Origin: Hyphomicrobium_B sp001006785
GTDB taxonomy: Bacteria > Pseudomonadota > Alphaproteobacteria > Rhizobiales > Hyphomicrobiaceae
Reading direction: 5' to 3'
Length of the DNA stretch: 64,000 nucleotides
Assembly: GCF_001006785.1 (NCBI RefSeq)
Contig: NZ_CDHO01000003.1
Span: forward strand, 1,798,001 to 1,862,000
In this document: positions 42,285-51,542 of the stretch, piece by piece
Position numbering within the stretch: the stretch's first letter is position 1
Layout: each line of letters begins with the position of its first letter
Position numbers and translations under genes: made by a program
Notes under the pieces: model-generated
Databases searched by the model: none
Told to the model about the DNA's origin: nothing
What the model saw: the letters and a program-made list of their open reading frames with translations, nothing else

Positions 42285-44240
42285 ATGAACCCTAATTATC
42301 AGAAGCTTGCGATCTGGGCGGCGCTGCTCGTCCTGCTGCTCGCGTTATACAACCTGGTTAGCAACCCGAGCCAGTCCAGGCATTCAAACGAGATTCAATA
42401 TTCGGAATTTCTTGACGCTGTCGATAAGGGTACTGTGTCGGAAGCGGTTCTGGCAGGTAATCGTATCACCGGCACGAAGCGCGATGCGTCGGGCACCGAA
42501 GCCGCCTTCGCGACGTATGCACCTGAAGACCCGAATCTCGTGACCCGCCTGCGTGAGAAGGGTGTGAAGTTCAAAGCGCGGCCTGCAGAGGATGAAGTGC
42601 AGTCGATCACGAGCATTCTGCTGAGTTGGTTCCCGATGCTGCTTCTGATCGGCGTCTGGATCTTTTTCATGCGCCAGATGCAGTCGGGCTCGGGGCGGGC
42701 CATGGGCTTTGGAAAATCGCGCGCGAAGCTCCTGACCGAGCGCCACGGCCGCGTCACGTTCGATGACGTCGCCGGCGTCGACGAGGCGAAATCCGATCTC
42801 GAGGAGATCGTCGAGTTCCTTCGCGATCCGCAGAAGTTCCAGCGACTCGGCGGACGCATTCCGCGCGGCTGTCTGCTCGTCGGCCCTCCCGGCACCGGTA
42901 AGACGCTGATCGCGCGCGCCGTTGCTGGCGAAGCCAACGTGCCGTTCTTCACGATCTCGGGCTCCGACTTCGTCGAAATGTTCGTCGGTGTCGGCGCGAG
43001 CCGAGTCCGCGACATGTTCGAGCAGGCGAAGAAGAACGCGCCGTGCATCATCTTCATCGACGAAATCGACGCCGTCGGCCGCCATCGCGGCGCCGGTCTC
43101 GGCGGCGGCAACGACGAGCGTGAGCAGACTCTCAATCAGTTGCTCGTCGAGATGGACGGCTTCGAGGCCAACGAAGGCATCATCATCATCGCGGCGACCA
43201 ACCGCCCCGACGTGCTCGATCCCGCGTTGCTGCGTCCCGGCCGTTTCGACCGCCAGATCATGGTGCCGAATCCGGACGTGAACGGACGCGAAAAGATCCT
43301 CCGCGTGCACATGAAGAAAGTGCCGCTTGCACCCGACGTCGATCCGAAGGTTATCGCGCGCGGTACGCCGGGCTTCTCGGGCGCCGACCTCGCGAACCTC
43401 GTCAACGAGGCAGCGCTGCTTGCCGCTCGCCGCAACAAGCGGCTCGTGACGCAGGCCGAGTTCGAGGATTCCAAAGACAAGGTCATGATGGGCGCTGAGC
43501 GCAAGACCATGGCCATGACCCAGGAAGAAAAGCTTGCGACCGCCTATCACGAAGCGGGCCACGCCATCGTCAACCTCGTCGTGCCGGGCAACGATCCGCT
43601 GCACAAGGTGACGATCGTACCGCGCGGCCGCGCGCTGGGCGTAACGATGAGTTTGCCCGAGCGCGATCGCCTCAGCTATTCGAAGCAGTGGTGCGAAGGC
43701 AAGATTGCGATGGCCTTCGGTGGCCGCGTCGCCGAGCAGATCATCTACGGCCGCGAGCACTTGAACACCGGCGCGTCGAGCGACATCAGCCAGGCCACCG
43801 GCATCGCCAAGCGCATGGTCACGGAATGGGGCATGAGCGATAAGCTCGGTCCGCTGCTCTATTCCGAGAATTCCCAGGAAGTCTTCCTCGGGCATTCGAT
43901 TACGCAGCAGAAGAACATGAGCGAGGAAACGGCCAAGCTCATCGACGAAGAGACGCGCCGCATCGTAACCACCGGCCAGAGCATCGCCTGGGAAGTGCTG
44001 ACGAAGCATAAGGGTGAGCTCGAAACCATGGCGCAGGCGCTCATGGAGTACGAGACGATCAGCGGCGAAGAGTGCCAGGCGATCATGCGCGGCGAGAAGA
44101 TCGCCCGTCGCGATGACGACGATGGCACGAAGGGTCCGGCAGGTTCGGCCGTGCCGTCGGCAGGGCGTCAACCGCCCCGTCCGCGCAGCGAGCCGTCGGG
44201 CGGCATCGACATCGGGCCGGAACCCCAGCCGCAAGGCTGA
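42285..44240 (+). CDS. ftsH: ATP-dependent zinc metalloprotease FtsH
   Basis: 651 residues. Two transmembrane helices (about residues 7-25 and 105-123) flank a periplasmic segment. The AAA domain has Walker A VGPPGTGKTLIARAVAGEAN, Walker B IIFIDEIDAVGRHRGAG and the SRH region ATNRPDVLDPALLRPGRFDR. The zinc site is AYHEAGHAIVN (HEAGH), with a third ligand region at NTGASSDISQATGIAK. A Pro/Gly-rich tail completes it. It degrades membrane and regulatory proteins and sits in the inner membrane. It ends at a strong terminator. Confidence 0.97.
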   Translation: MNPNYQKLAIWAALLVLLLALYNLVSNPSQSRHSNEIQYSEFLDAVDKGTVSEAVLAGNRITGTKRDASGTEAAFATYAPEDPNLVTRLREKGVKFKARPAEDEVQSITSILLSWFPMLLLIGVWIFFMRQMQSGSGRAMGFGKSRAKLLTERHGRVTFDDVAGVDEAKSDLEEIVEFLRDPQKFQRLGGRIPRGCLLVGPPGTGKTLIARAVAGEANVPFFTISGSDFVEMFVGVGASRVRDMFEQAKKNAPCIIFIDEIDAVGRHRGAGLGGGNDEREQTLNQLLVEMDGFEANEGIIIIAATNRPDVLDPALLRPGRFDRQIMVPNPDVNGREKILRVHMKKVPLAPDVDPKVIARGTPGFSGADLANLVNEAALLAARRNKRLVTQAEFEDSKDKVMMGAERKTMAMTQEEKLATAYHEAGHAIVNLVVPGNDPLHKVTIVPRGRALGVTMSLPERDRLSYSKQWCEGKIAMAFGGRVAEQIIYGREHLNTGASSDISQATGIAKRMVTEWGMSDKLGPLLYSENSQEVFLGHSITQQKNMSEETAKLIDEETRRIVTTGQSIAWEVLTKHKGELETMAQALMEYETISGEECQAIMRGEKIARRDDDDGTKGPAGSAVPSAGRQPPRPRSEPSGGIDIGPEPQPQG

Positions 44241-44269
44241 GCCTCCGCTCAAACACACGATCCACGATC

Positions 44270-44305
44270 AAACGGCCGCGACCCACTCGCGGCCGTTTTG
44301 TTTGC
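44270..44305 (+). terminator. Terminator after ftsH
   Basis: A 12-bp stem, AAACGGCCGCGA (44271-44282) with TCGCGGCCGTTT (44288-44299), around CCCAC, followed by TGTTT. Confidence 0.9.
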
Positions 44306-44420
44306 CGACCTCCAACAGGGCCATCGCGCATCCACCTGCCTCATGGTTTTCGCAGCCCATCAGATGCCGGCGACGCCCATCAGATTTCGACGACGCACGT
44401 CTTCGTCGAAGTCCTCGCTC

Positions 44421-44460
44421 CAATTCCCCTCCCCTTAACGGGGAGGGGTTAGGGGTGGGG
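44421..44460. repeat. G/C-run palindromic repeat unit
   Basis: CCCCTCCCCTTAACGGGGAG followed by GGGTTAGGGGTGGGG lies in the ftsH-folP spacer. It resembles the short palindromic CCTCCCC..GGGGAGG elements scattered between genes of many bacterial genomes. Only one copy is visible. The rest of the 397-base spacer (44241-44637) holds the ftsH terminator and no convincing gene. Confidence 0.45.
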
Positions 44461-44637
44461 TGAAAACCCAGGCCGAATACCAACGGCCCGAACAACCCCA
44501 TCAGCGACCAACGTCTTCGAACTCGTCCAACGGCTCGCCCATCTCCGCCCACTTCGACGGCGTGGCGTGAAAATCCAGGCGCACGTTTGAAACTTTTCTC
44601 GTAAGAACACCTGCACACCGATGGACACGGACGCCGA

Positions 44638-45741
44638 ATGAAACGCTCGATCTACCTCCAGCCGACTGCGATCTTCTGGGACAGGAGCGGCCGCCGCGCC
44701 ATCGACGAGCCCGACATCCCCGAATGGCGGGGATTGCCGCTCGCAGGCGGGCGCTTGTCGTTCGCCGCGCTCGATGTGTTGACGCGCGCAACGCCGGAAA
44801 CGAAGCGGCGCACGATCGTCCTCGGCGATGCGTTCAGCGGCGACTGGGGCCGCGAGGCTCTGGCGGCCGCCGACATCCTCGAGGAACTGTCCACGCAGCG
44901 TCCGCGCATCGCCGGTCTGTCGCTCGACCGGCCGCGCATCATGGGCATCGTCAACGTCACGCCGGACAGCTTCTCCGACGGCGGCGAAAATCTCGATGCC
45001 GAGAAAGCAATCGCGCACGGTCTCGCGCTCGTCGCCGAAGGCGCCGACATTCTGGACATCGGCGGCGAGAGCACGCGCCCGCAGTCGGACGCTGTTGCAC
45101 TCGACGAGGAATTGCGTCGCGTCATCCCGGTCATCGAAGGCCTGTGCGCCAAGACCGACGCCGTGATCTCAATTGACACGCGCAAGGCCGAGGTAATGCG
45201 CCGCGCCGCTGCTGCCGGGGCCGACATTCTGAATGACGTCTCGGCGTTCACGCATGATCCGGACTCGCTCGCCATCGCGGCTGAAACCGAGCTGCCCGTC
45301 GTCATCATGCACGCGCAGGGCGATCCGAAAACGATGAACGACAATCCGCAGTATGACGATGTCGTCCTCGACGTATTCGATTACCTCGAAAGCCGCGTGC
45401 AGGCCTGTGTCGCCGCTGGAATCCCGAAATCAAAAATCGTCGTCGATCCTGGCATCGGCTTCGGCAAGCACCTTCATCACAACGTCGCCGTGATGGCGGG
45501 GCTGTCGCTCTATCACGGTCTCGGCGTGCCGGTCCTTCTCGGTGCGAGCCGCAAGAAAATGATCGGTCAGCTCTGCAACGTCGACGATGCAAAGGATCGC
45601 GTGTCGGGATCGCTGGCGACTGCTATCGCGGGCGTCGGATCGGGCGTGCAGATCGTGCGCGTTCACGACGTCAAGGAAACGAAGCAGGCGATCGAAGTCT
45701 GGCGCGCCTGCACGGCGGGCACCGAAAAAGGTCTCGACTAA
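44638..45741 (+). CDS. folP: Dihydropteroate synthase
   Basis: 367 residues. The TIM-barrel enzyme part starts near residue 100 with PRIMGIVNVTPDSFSDGGEN. ILDIGGESTRPQSDAV, VISIDTRKAEVMRRAAAAGA, DPGIGFGKHLHHN and VPVLLGASRKKMIG are the substrate loops. It condenses hydroxymethyldihydropterin diphosphate with p-aminobenzoate. The first 100 or so residues are an extra N-terminal region (compare 282 residues for E. coli FolP) with no motif I recognise. It follows ftsH; folB and folK are not here. Confidence 0.94.
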   Translation: MKRSIYLQPTAIFWDRSGRRAIDEPDIPEWRGLPLAGGRLSFAALDVLTRATPETKRRTIVLGDAFSGDWGREALAAADILEELSTQRPRIAGLSLDRPRIMGIVNVTPDSFSDGGENLDAEKAIAHGLALVAEGADILDIGGESTRPQSDAVALDEELRRVIPVIEGLCAKTDAVISIDTRKAEVMRRAAAAGADILNDVSAFTHDPDSLAIAAETELPVVIMHAQGDPKTMNDNPQYDDVVLDVFDYLESRVQACVAAGIPKSKIVVDPGIGFGKHLHHNVAVMAGLSLYHGLGVPVLLGASRKKMIGQLCNVDDAKDRVSGSLATAIAGVGSGVQIVRVHDVKETKQAIEVWRACTAGTEKGLD

Positions 45742-45762
45742 ACGCGAGAAACGGCGCGGCGC

Positions 45763-47103
45763 TCAAAGCTCCGGCGTCTTGCGTCCATGCAGAACCGCGT
45801 AGAGCGCGGCGCTTCCGATCAGAAGCAGCGCGGCGATCGCCGGAGCACGCCAGTCGCTGCTCGCCAGTCGAGTCAAAAGCAGGCCCGCGCAAACGGCCAT
45901 TCCGGCGAGCGGCAGGATCACGGGAATTTCGAACTGACCCGGCTTTTCGCCCGCGCGTCGCTTGAGTGCGATCAGCGACGCGTTGACGGCGATGAACACC
46001 ACAAGAAGCAGCAGGACGGTCGCCGCAGCAAGATCGGCGATGCCACCCGCAATCACGAGCAGCAGGGACACCGCCAGTAGGGCCATCACGGCGATATGAG
46101 GCGTGCGTTGCTTCGCGTGGACCCGCGCGAAATGATCCGGCAGCAATCCTTGTCCCGCCATGCCGTAGATCAGGCGCGAGGCCGTGACGTAATTCACGAG
46201 CGCCGTGTTCGCGACCGAGAACAGCGCAATGAATGTCATGATACCGGGCGGAATACCCGGCGCGCTGCGGCGCATGACTTCAGTCAGCGGGCTCGATGTC
46301 GTCGCCAGCTCATGCCACGGGACAACCGACACGGCGGTGACCGCGACCGCTATGTAGAGCAGCGCCGCCGTAAAGGTCGCGATGATCAGACCGCGTGGAA
46401 TAGTCCGCTCCGGATCTTTGCATTCCTCCGCGACGTTGATCGCATCCTCGAATCCGATGAACGCGAAGAACGTCAGAACCGACGCTTGCAGCACGATCAC
46501 GCCGAAGGCCGTATCCGCGCGTTCCGGCGGCGTCTGGAAGTAGTCGACGCTGCCCCAGTAGGAAATGCCGGATGCGATCACGAGCAGCAAACCGCCGACT
46601 TCCATCAGCGTGCAAACCACGTTGACCCACATGCTCTCACGGATGCCGCGAAAGACGATGCCGCCGAGAATGAGAAGAAATCCGATGGCGATGAATGCCG
46701 GTGAAAGCTGTTCGAGGCCCACCATGTCCGCCAGGATGGTAGCGAAAATCTTGGATTGCGTCGCGATCGACGTCAGGCCCGATGCCACGAGCGCGAGGCC
46801 GATGATGAAGCTCACGATTGGAATGCGAAACGCGCGCCCCGTCACGTAGGCGGCGCCACCCGCCCTCGGATAGCGCGAGCCGAGCGACGCATAGGAAAGC
46901 GACGTCAGGAGAGCAGCGCAGAGCGCGACGACAAACGACAGCCAGACTGCAGATCCGGCCTCGCCGGCAGCCTTTCCGATCAGCCCGTAAATTCCAGATC
47001 CGACCATGCTGCCGAGCGCGTAAAGCGCGAGCTGCGTCGTGCCGATCGAGCGGCGCAGGACAGGCCCGTCCCGTTGCGTCTGGTCATTTGCGTTGTCGCT
47101 CAT
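45763..47103 (-). CDS. APC-family amino acid permease
   Basis: 446 residues with about 12 hydrophobic helices. LALYALGSMVGSGIYGLIGK in helix 1 is the APC substrate-binding loop, followed by LSYASLGSRYPRAGGAAYV and FFAFIGFEDAINVAEECKDP. It imports an unidentified amino acid or related compound. Minus strand, inside a three-gene reverse-strand block between folP and glmM; convergent with folP with 21 bases between them. It shows no close similarity to the 30.5-kb permease, which is of the Eat-like branch. Confidence 0.88.
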   Translation of the reverse strand: MSDNANDQTQRDGPVLRRSIGTTQLALYALGSMVGSGIYGLIGKAAGEAGSAVWLSFVVALCAALLTSLSYASLGSRYPRAGGAAYVTGRAFRIPIVSFIIGLALVASGLTSIATQSKIFATILADMVGLEQLSPAFIAIGFLLILGGIVFRGIRESMWVNVVCTLMEVGGLLLVIASGISYWGSVDYFQTPPERADTAFGVIVLQASVLTFFAFIGFEDAINVAEECKDPERTIPRGLIIATFTAALLYIAVAVTAVSVVPWHELATTSSPLTEVMRRSAPGIPPGIMTFIALFSVANTALVNYVTASRLIYGMAGQGLLPDHFARVHAKQRTPHIAVMALLAVSLLLVIAGGIADLAAATVLLLLVVFIAVNASLIALKRRAGEKPGQFEIPVILPLAGMAVCAGLLLTRLASSDWRAPAIAALLLIGSAALYAVLHGRKTPEL

Positions 47104-47145
47104 GCGGTGCTCCGATGCGCGACGACACGCGGATGGGATTGAGGC

Positions 47146-47610
47146 TCAGCTCGCGGCAGCCTTGCGGTCGGCGAGACGCTGCTCCGCGGCCGCGACGATG
47201 GCTTTGCGGATATCGTCCAGCCGCCGGAGCTTGGCGTCGACGGGAACGTGTTGCGCTTCCGCGAACGCCCGCAGATTTTCAACCGTCTTGATTTCCTGCA
47301 GACGCTTGCTCAGTCCATCGCGGCCCTGCTTCGCGAGCACCACGATCGCCGAAAACAGATACGGATTAAAGTTCTCGGCGCGGGCATGACGAGCCGCGAG
47401 TTCCGGCGCGGCGTCGCCCTTCGCGGCGGCCTGCTCGGTGCGAGGAACGTCGTCCGGCATATCCCAGACGAGCATCCGGTTGACGGCTTTCGTCAACGCT
47501 TCGGCGAGCCGCTCGGCGGCCGTATCGTCGAGTGATGTCTCACGCCGGATATGCGCGCTGAAAAAGCTGCGCATCTTATCGCCGGGCCAGAGCTGTGTGC
47601 CTTTGCTCAT
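47146..47610 (-). CDS. Unrecognised 154-residue protein downstream of parA-like gene
   Basis: A soluble, mostly helical protein. Its N-terminal part MSKGTQLWPGDKMRSFFSAH is followed by a helix with VNRMLVWDMPDD, a charged Ala/Glu linker, and a C-terminal region (NPYLFSAIVVLAKQGRDGLS, about residues 82-101, then VENLRAFAEAQHVPVDAKLR). There is no transmembrane segment and no family I can name. It follows the ParA-type ATPase gene by 27 bases, so it is a plausible ParA partner, as seen for ParB-like or McdB-like partners (inference). Confidence 0.65.
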   Translation of the reverse strand: MSKGTQLWPGDKMRSFFSAHIRRETSLDDTAAERLAEALTKAVNRMLVWDMPDDVPRTEQAAAKGDAAPELAARHARAENFNPYLFSAIVVLAKQGRDGLSKRLQEIKTVENLRAFAEAQHVPVDAKLRRLDDIRKAIVAAAEQRLADRKAAAS

Positions 47611-47637
47611 GATCGATGCGCTTTTCGACTGATGGCT

Positions 47638-48546
47638 TTAGGAAACCGCAACCTTGGTTTTCTTGTTTGCGGAGATCGAGTCAATGATCCGCGAGATTTC
47701 CTGGTAAAGTTCTTTCACGTCGCCCGCCGCGTCCGAATATTTCGCGTCGATCGAACGGAGCTGCCCGACATAGTCGAAGGCATTGGCGATGCCGTTTCGC
47801 TGCGGCAGGAACGTCTCCAGGACCGGATGCACGAGGCTGATTTCCTCGATCATCATATAATCCTTGTCGTCGTTCCGCACGTAGTTTGCAAGGCAGGCGT
47901 AGCGCCGGTCGTCCATCGGAATTTCCGAAAGGTCGTCGAGGTTCCGGGTGTCTTCGATCAGCATCGCCACGCGGTCGACCGCGAGCTGCGAAACATAGTC
48001 CGGGCGGAACGGAACGATGACCTTGTCCGCCGTCTTGAGCGCGGCAAGCGCCGCGAACGACAGCCCCGGCGCGCAGTCGAGGATCACGACGTCGTAGTCG
48101 CCCTCGAAACGCCGGATCAGGCTTTCCATGCGTCCGCGTACCCGGTTCGCGACGACGTCCGGAATGTTGCTCTGATTGGCCTGCTTTAGATAAAGCTCGC
48201 CCTGGATATCCTCGAGCAGCAGCGATCCGGGCACGAGCGAGATCGGCGCGGGCTTGCCGTTGGCCGCCGAAACGTCACCGGCGTTCTTGGAAACGTAATC
48301 GCGCGCGTTGGCCGGGATACCGTCGAACAGGTCGTAGAAATAGTCGGCAATCGTCTTTCCGGCCTTGCGCGCCTCGTTCCATCCCTGGCCGCCCATCAGG
48401 ATCAACGATGCATTACACTGCGAATCGAGATCGATGAGCAACACGCGCTTGCCGCCGTGAACCGCCAGCGCGTGCGCCAGCATCACGGAGACGGTGGATT
48501 TCCCGACCCCGCCCTTGCGGTTCGCCACCGCCAGAAACACTGCCAT
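47638..48546 (-). CDS. ParA/MinD-family ATPase, orphan
   Basis: 302 residues from ATG 48546. The deviant Walker A is ANRKGGVGKSTVSVMLAHAL (signature Lys at residue 11). LLIDLDSQCNASL is the switch 1/A' region, and DVVILDCAPGLSFAALAALK is Walker B with switch 2. Such ATPases form ATP-dependent dimers that bind DNA and position chromosomes, plasmids or protein cargo. There is no parB or parS-like repeat nearby, and the chromosomal parAB pair would normally lie near the origin. Together with the 154-residue neighbour it may be a cargo-positioning system. Confidence 0.88.
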   Translation of the reverse strand: MAVFLAVANRKGGVGKSTVSVMLAHALAVHGGKRVLLIDLDSQCNASLILMGGQGWNEARKAGKTIADYFYDLFDGIPANARDYVSKNAGDVSAANGKPAPISLVPGSLLLEDIQGELYLKQANQSNIPDVVANRVRGRMESLIRRFEGDYDVVILDCAPGLSFAALAALKTADKVIVPFRPDYVSQLAVDRVAMLIEDTRNLDDLSEIPMDDRRYACLANYVRNDDKDYMMIEEISLVHPVLETFLPQRNGIANAFDYVGQLRSIDAKYSDAAGDVKELYQEISRIIDSISANKKTKVAVS

Positions 48547-48871
48547 AAACCTTTTACCCCTCGCTATGCCGGCCCTGACCCTCATCGCCGGCAGACGCAA
48601 AACAAACCTAGCCGACCTATGGGCCGATTCCGTGGCCCTATCCAAGAGCGGCCGAAGCCGCCATGATGGTCGCTATGTCACTACAACGCGGGGGAAAATG
48701 GTCGGAAATTTGCGTAAGCTCAACCTTCGAAGTGGCATGATCGTACGATCCGCACCGAGTGTGGCCCGTAATCAGCGGCGAGAGTCGCTGCGCCAAGCTC
48801 GCCTTCCGCGGTAACTTTGGATAATGAATCTCGGGAATAGACCTTCCAGCAGGGGCACGTCGGGAGAGCAC
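48547..48871. other. Divergent spacer between parA-like gene and glmM
   Basis: 325 bases. No convincing gene on either strand. Promoters for both divergent units should lie here. The G/C-rich palindrome-like stretch near 48580-48660 shows no terminator tail. Confidence 0.5.
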
Positions 48872-50221
48872 ATGTCACGCCGCTATTTTGGGACAGACGG
48901 TATTCGCGGCCAGGCCAACCGCCATCCGATGACGTCGGAGATCGCGCTGAAAGTCGGCATGGCGGCCGGGACCATGTTCCGCTCCGGCAACCATCGGCAT
49001 CGTGTGGTGATCGGCAAGGATACGCGGCTCTCGGGCTATATGCTGGAAGCTGCGCTCATGTCCGGCTTCACGTCGGTCGGCATGGACGTCTTTCTCTTGG
49101 GGCCGATGCCGACGCCGGCCGTCGCGATGCTGACGCGCTCGCTCCGCGCCGATCTGGGGGTGATGCTGTCGGCGTCCCACAACCCGTCGAGCGACAACGG
49201 CATCAAGCTCTTCGACGCCGAGGGCTACAAGCTGTCCGACGAGATGGAGCGCCAGATCGAGGATCTGATCGACACCGACTCCAAGACCTTGCTGGCCCCA
49301 GCCGAGCAGATCGGCCGGGCGACGCGGGTTGAAAGCGCACAGGAACGCTATATCGAATTCGCCAAGCGCACGATGCCGAAGCACCTGCGCCTCGCTGGCC
49401 TTCGCATCGTCATCGATTGCGCCAACGGCGCCGCTTACAAGGTCGCCCCCGAAGCGCTCTGGGAACTCGGCGCGGAAGTAATCAAGATCGGCGTCGAACC
49501 CAACGGCCAGAACATCAACCTCAATTGCGGCTCGACCGCACCCGATCTTCTGGTCGAAAAAGTCAAGGAATTCCGGGCTGATATCGGCATCGGCCTCGAC
49601 GGCGACGCGGACCGCGTCGTCATCGTCGACGAGAAGGGCCGGATCGTCAACGGCGACCAGCTGATGGCGGTCATCGCCGACAGCTGGCAGCGTTCTGGAC
49701 AACTGACGGCGGGCGGCATCGTCGCGACGGTGATGAGCAACCTCGGCCTCGAACGCTATCTGAAGTCGATCGGCTTGACGATGGCGCGCACGCCCGTCGG
49801 CGATCGCTACGTCACCGAACACATGCGCAAGCATGGCTTCAACGTCGGAGGCGAACAGTCCGGCCACATCGTGCTGTCGGACTTCACGACGACCGGCGAC
49901 GGTCTCGTCTCCGCTCTGCAAATCCTCGCCTGCGTCGTCGCAACCGGCAAGACCGTCTCGGAAGTCTGCGACCGCTTTCATCCGCTTCCGCAAATCCTGC
50001 GCAATGTGCGCTACGGCAGCGGCAAGCCGCTGGACGATAACCGCGTCGTCAAGGCGATCGAGGGCGCGAAGGCGAAACTCGGCGAAAACGGCCGCCTCGT
50101 CATTCGCCCGTCGGGCACCGAGCCCGTCATTCGCGTGATGGCGGAAGGGGACGACGAGCAGGTCGTCTCGAGCATCGTCGGCGACATCGTAGACGCCGTG
50201 AAATCCGCCGCTGCAGCCTGA
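48872..50221 (+). CDS. glmM: Phosphoglucosamine mutase
   Basis: 449 residues from ATG 48872 with GGGAGAG about 6 bases upstream, in frame with a longer reading to 48824. RRYFGTDGIRGQANRHPMTS begins domain 1. VMLSASHNPSSDNGIKLFDA carries the phosphoserine, GIGLDGDADRVVIVDEKG the metal loop, VGGEQSGHIVLSDF the sugar-binding loop, and VIRPSGTEPVIRVM the phosphate-binding loop. It converts glucosamine-6-phosphate to glucosamine-1-phosphate for UDP-GlcNAc. In related genomes glmM follows ftsH or folP; here a three-gene reverse block separates them. Confidence 0.97.
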   Translation: MSRRYFGTDGIRGQANRHPMTSEIALKVGMAAGTMFRSGNHRHRVVIGKDTRLSGYMLEAALMSGFTSVGMDVFLLGPMPTPAVAMLTRSLRADLGVMLSASHNPSSDNGIKLFDAEGYKLSDEMERQIEDLIDTDSKTLLAPAEQIGRATRVESAQERYIEFAKRTMPKHLRLAGLRIVIDCANGAAYKVAPEALWELGAEVIKIGVEPNGQNINLNCGSTAPDLLVEKVKEFRADIGIGLDGDADRVVIVDEKGRIVNGDQLMAVIADSWQRSGQLTAGGIVATVMSNLGLERYLKSIGLTMARTPVGDRYVTEHMRKHGFNVGGEQSGHIVLSDFTTTGDGLVSALQILACVVATGKTVSEVCDRFHPLPQILRNVRYGSGKPLDDNRVVKAIEGAKAKLGENGRLVIRPSGTEPVIRVMAEGDDEQVVSSIVGDIVDAVKSAAAA

Positions 50222-50391
50222 TCGGCGTTCTGAGCCGCGTCTCGATCAACGTCCGGGTACGCTCGGCGAAGCGCGAGCGAACGCGATGATTGCCGCCGAC
50301 TGAGCGTTCTGATTTCCGGCGTTGCAATATAGTCCGTTTACGCCGCGTTCTACTGCCGAAGTCGCCCCAGCGTGCCAATTCCCAACGCTGA

Positions 50392-50406
50392 TTAAGTGTC
50401 CTTTAA
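50392..50406 (+). promoter_or_regulatory. CtrA box upstream of the first outer-membrane protein gene
   Basis: TTAAGTGTCCTTTAA is an exact TTAA-N7-TTAA match, 86 bases before the ATG at 50493, a typical promoter distance. Confidence 0.6.
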
Positions 50407-50492
50407 TCGTTTCGTCTGCATTGTCCTCACCGGTTCATTATCCGGCTCGGCCGCTTTGTTCGCACCGCGTCGGAGCGAAAAGGAAATGTCAG

Positions 50493-51296
50493 ATGTTCAA
50501 CGCGCGCAAAGTATCGATTCTCGGCGCGGCCTTCGTTCTCGGTAGTGTTCTGAGTGCGTCGGCTGCAGATCTCGGTGGCTTGAAGGACGAACCCGTCGCG
50601 GCACCGGCCGCAGCCGGTCCCTCCGGCTGGTACATTCGCGCCGACGGCGGATACGCCTGGTACAACAAGCCCGGCATCGAAATCACCGACCCTTTCAGCG
50701 CGCATGACACGAACATGGACGGCGCATGGAGCGTCGGCGGCGGCATCGGCCGTTACTTCGGTCGCGGCTTCCGCGGTGACATCACCGTCGATCATCTGTT
50801 TGACGCCTCGGCGAAAACGACGCTGTGCGAATGCGGCACCGACGTCGGTCACGCAAAGTTCGACTTCAGCAGCACTGTCGTGCTCGCCAACCTATATTAC
50901 GACATCAATCGCGGCGGCCGCTTCATGCCGTACATCGGCGGCGGCGTCGGCTTTGCGCACAACGAAGCCTCCAGCGGTACGATCGATCCGGAATGCGGCT
51001 GCGAAGGCACCATCGGAGGCGGATCGAGCAACAGCTTTGCAGCTGCAGGTATGGCCGGCTTTGCCTGGCGCATTCGCGGCGGCGAAATGCGTTACATGGG
51101 CGGCGGAATGAAGGACGAGCCGGTGGCTGTCAGCAGCGGCAACGCGCTCTACCTCGATGTCGGCTATCGCTTCCTCTATCTCGGCGACGTCAAGACGGGT
51201 TCGGCTGACTGGAGCGGCAACTCGGTTGACGAAGTCAAGGTGAAGGACGTGACGGCGCATCAGATCCGCGTCGGCCTTCGTTACGACTTGAACTAG
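50493..51296 (+). CDS. Outer-membrane beta-barrel protein 1
   Basis: 267 residues from ATG 50493 with AAAGGAAA upstream. A signal peptide (VSILGAAFVLGSVLSASA, cut at AAD) precedes a small porin-like barrel with alternating strands: GWYIRADGGYAWYN, GIGRYFGRGFRGDITVDHLF, PYIGGGVGFAHNE and the C-terminal VGLRYDLN. It fits the 8-strand OmpA_membrane/Omp25-type family common in Hyphomicrobiales. It is followed by a paralogous barrel 246 bases downstream. Confidence 0.87.
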   Translation: MFNARKVSILGAAFVLGSVLSASAADLGGLKDEPVAAPAAAGPSGWYIRADGGYAWYNKPGIEITDPFSAHDTNMDGAWSVGGGIGRYFGRGFRGDITVDHLFDASAKTTLCECGTDVGHAKFDFSSTVVLANLYYDINRGGRFMPYIGGGVGFAHNEASSGTIDPECGCEGTIGGGSSNSFAAAGMAGFAWRIRGGEMRYMGGGMKDEPVAVSSGNALYLDVGYRFLYLGDVKTGSADWSGNSVDEVKVKDVTAHQIRVGLRYDLN

Positions 51297-51542
51297 TTCG
51301 CGTTGGCGCGCCTCGCGCGCCGCGAAGAGACGGCCGGGAGCAGGGGCGCGTTTGCGCCTGCTCTCGAACTAAGCGTAAATGCCAACGGTGTGGTTCGTTC
51401 CATGGCGTTTTGCTGCGAGCATCCCGAGTGTGGATCGCAGCAAGCCGTCTGTCCCTCGTGTGGCTCGGTTAGCGCATGCGTAGCGTTGAACAGAGTCCTG
51501 AGCGGCGCATTTCGCGTCCGCTTGCATGGGGAAGAGGCGGCT

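Noticed and set aside
42384..44258. 624-codon open frame antisense to ftsH
   Set aside because: A high-G+C shadow of a certain ftsH gene; its translation has no family features and its composition is what reversed ftsH codons give.
51303..51542. 80-codon N-terminal extension of outer-membrane protein 2, including a CxxC-like cysteine pattern
   Set aside because: A good ribosome site and signal peptide begin at 51543; an 80-residue lead before a signal peptide is not credible.
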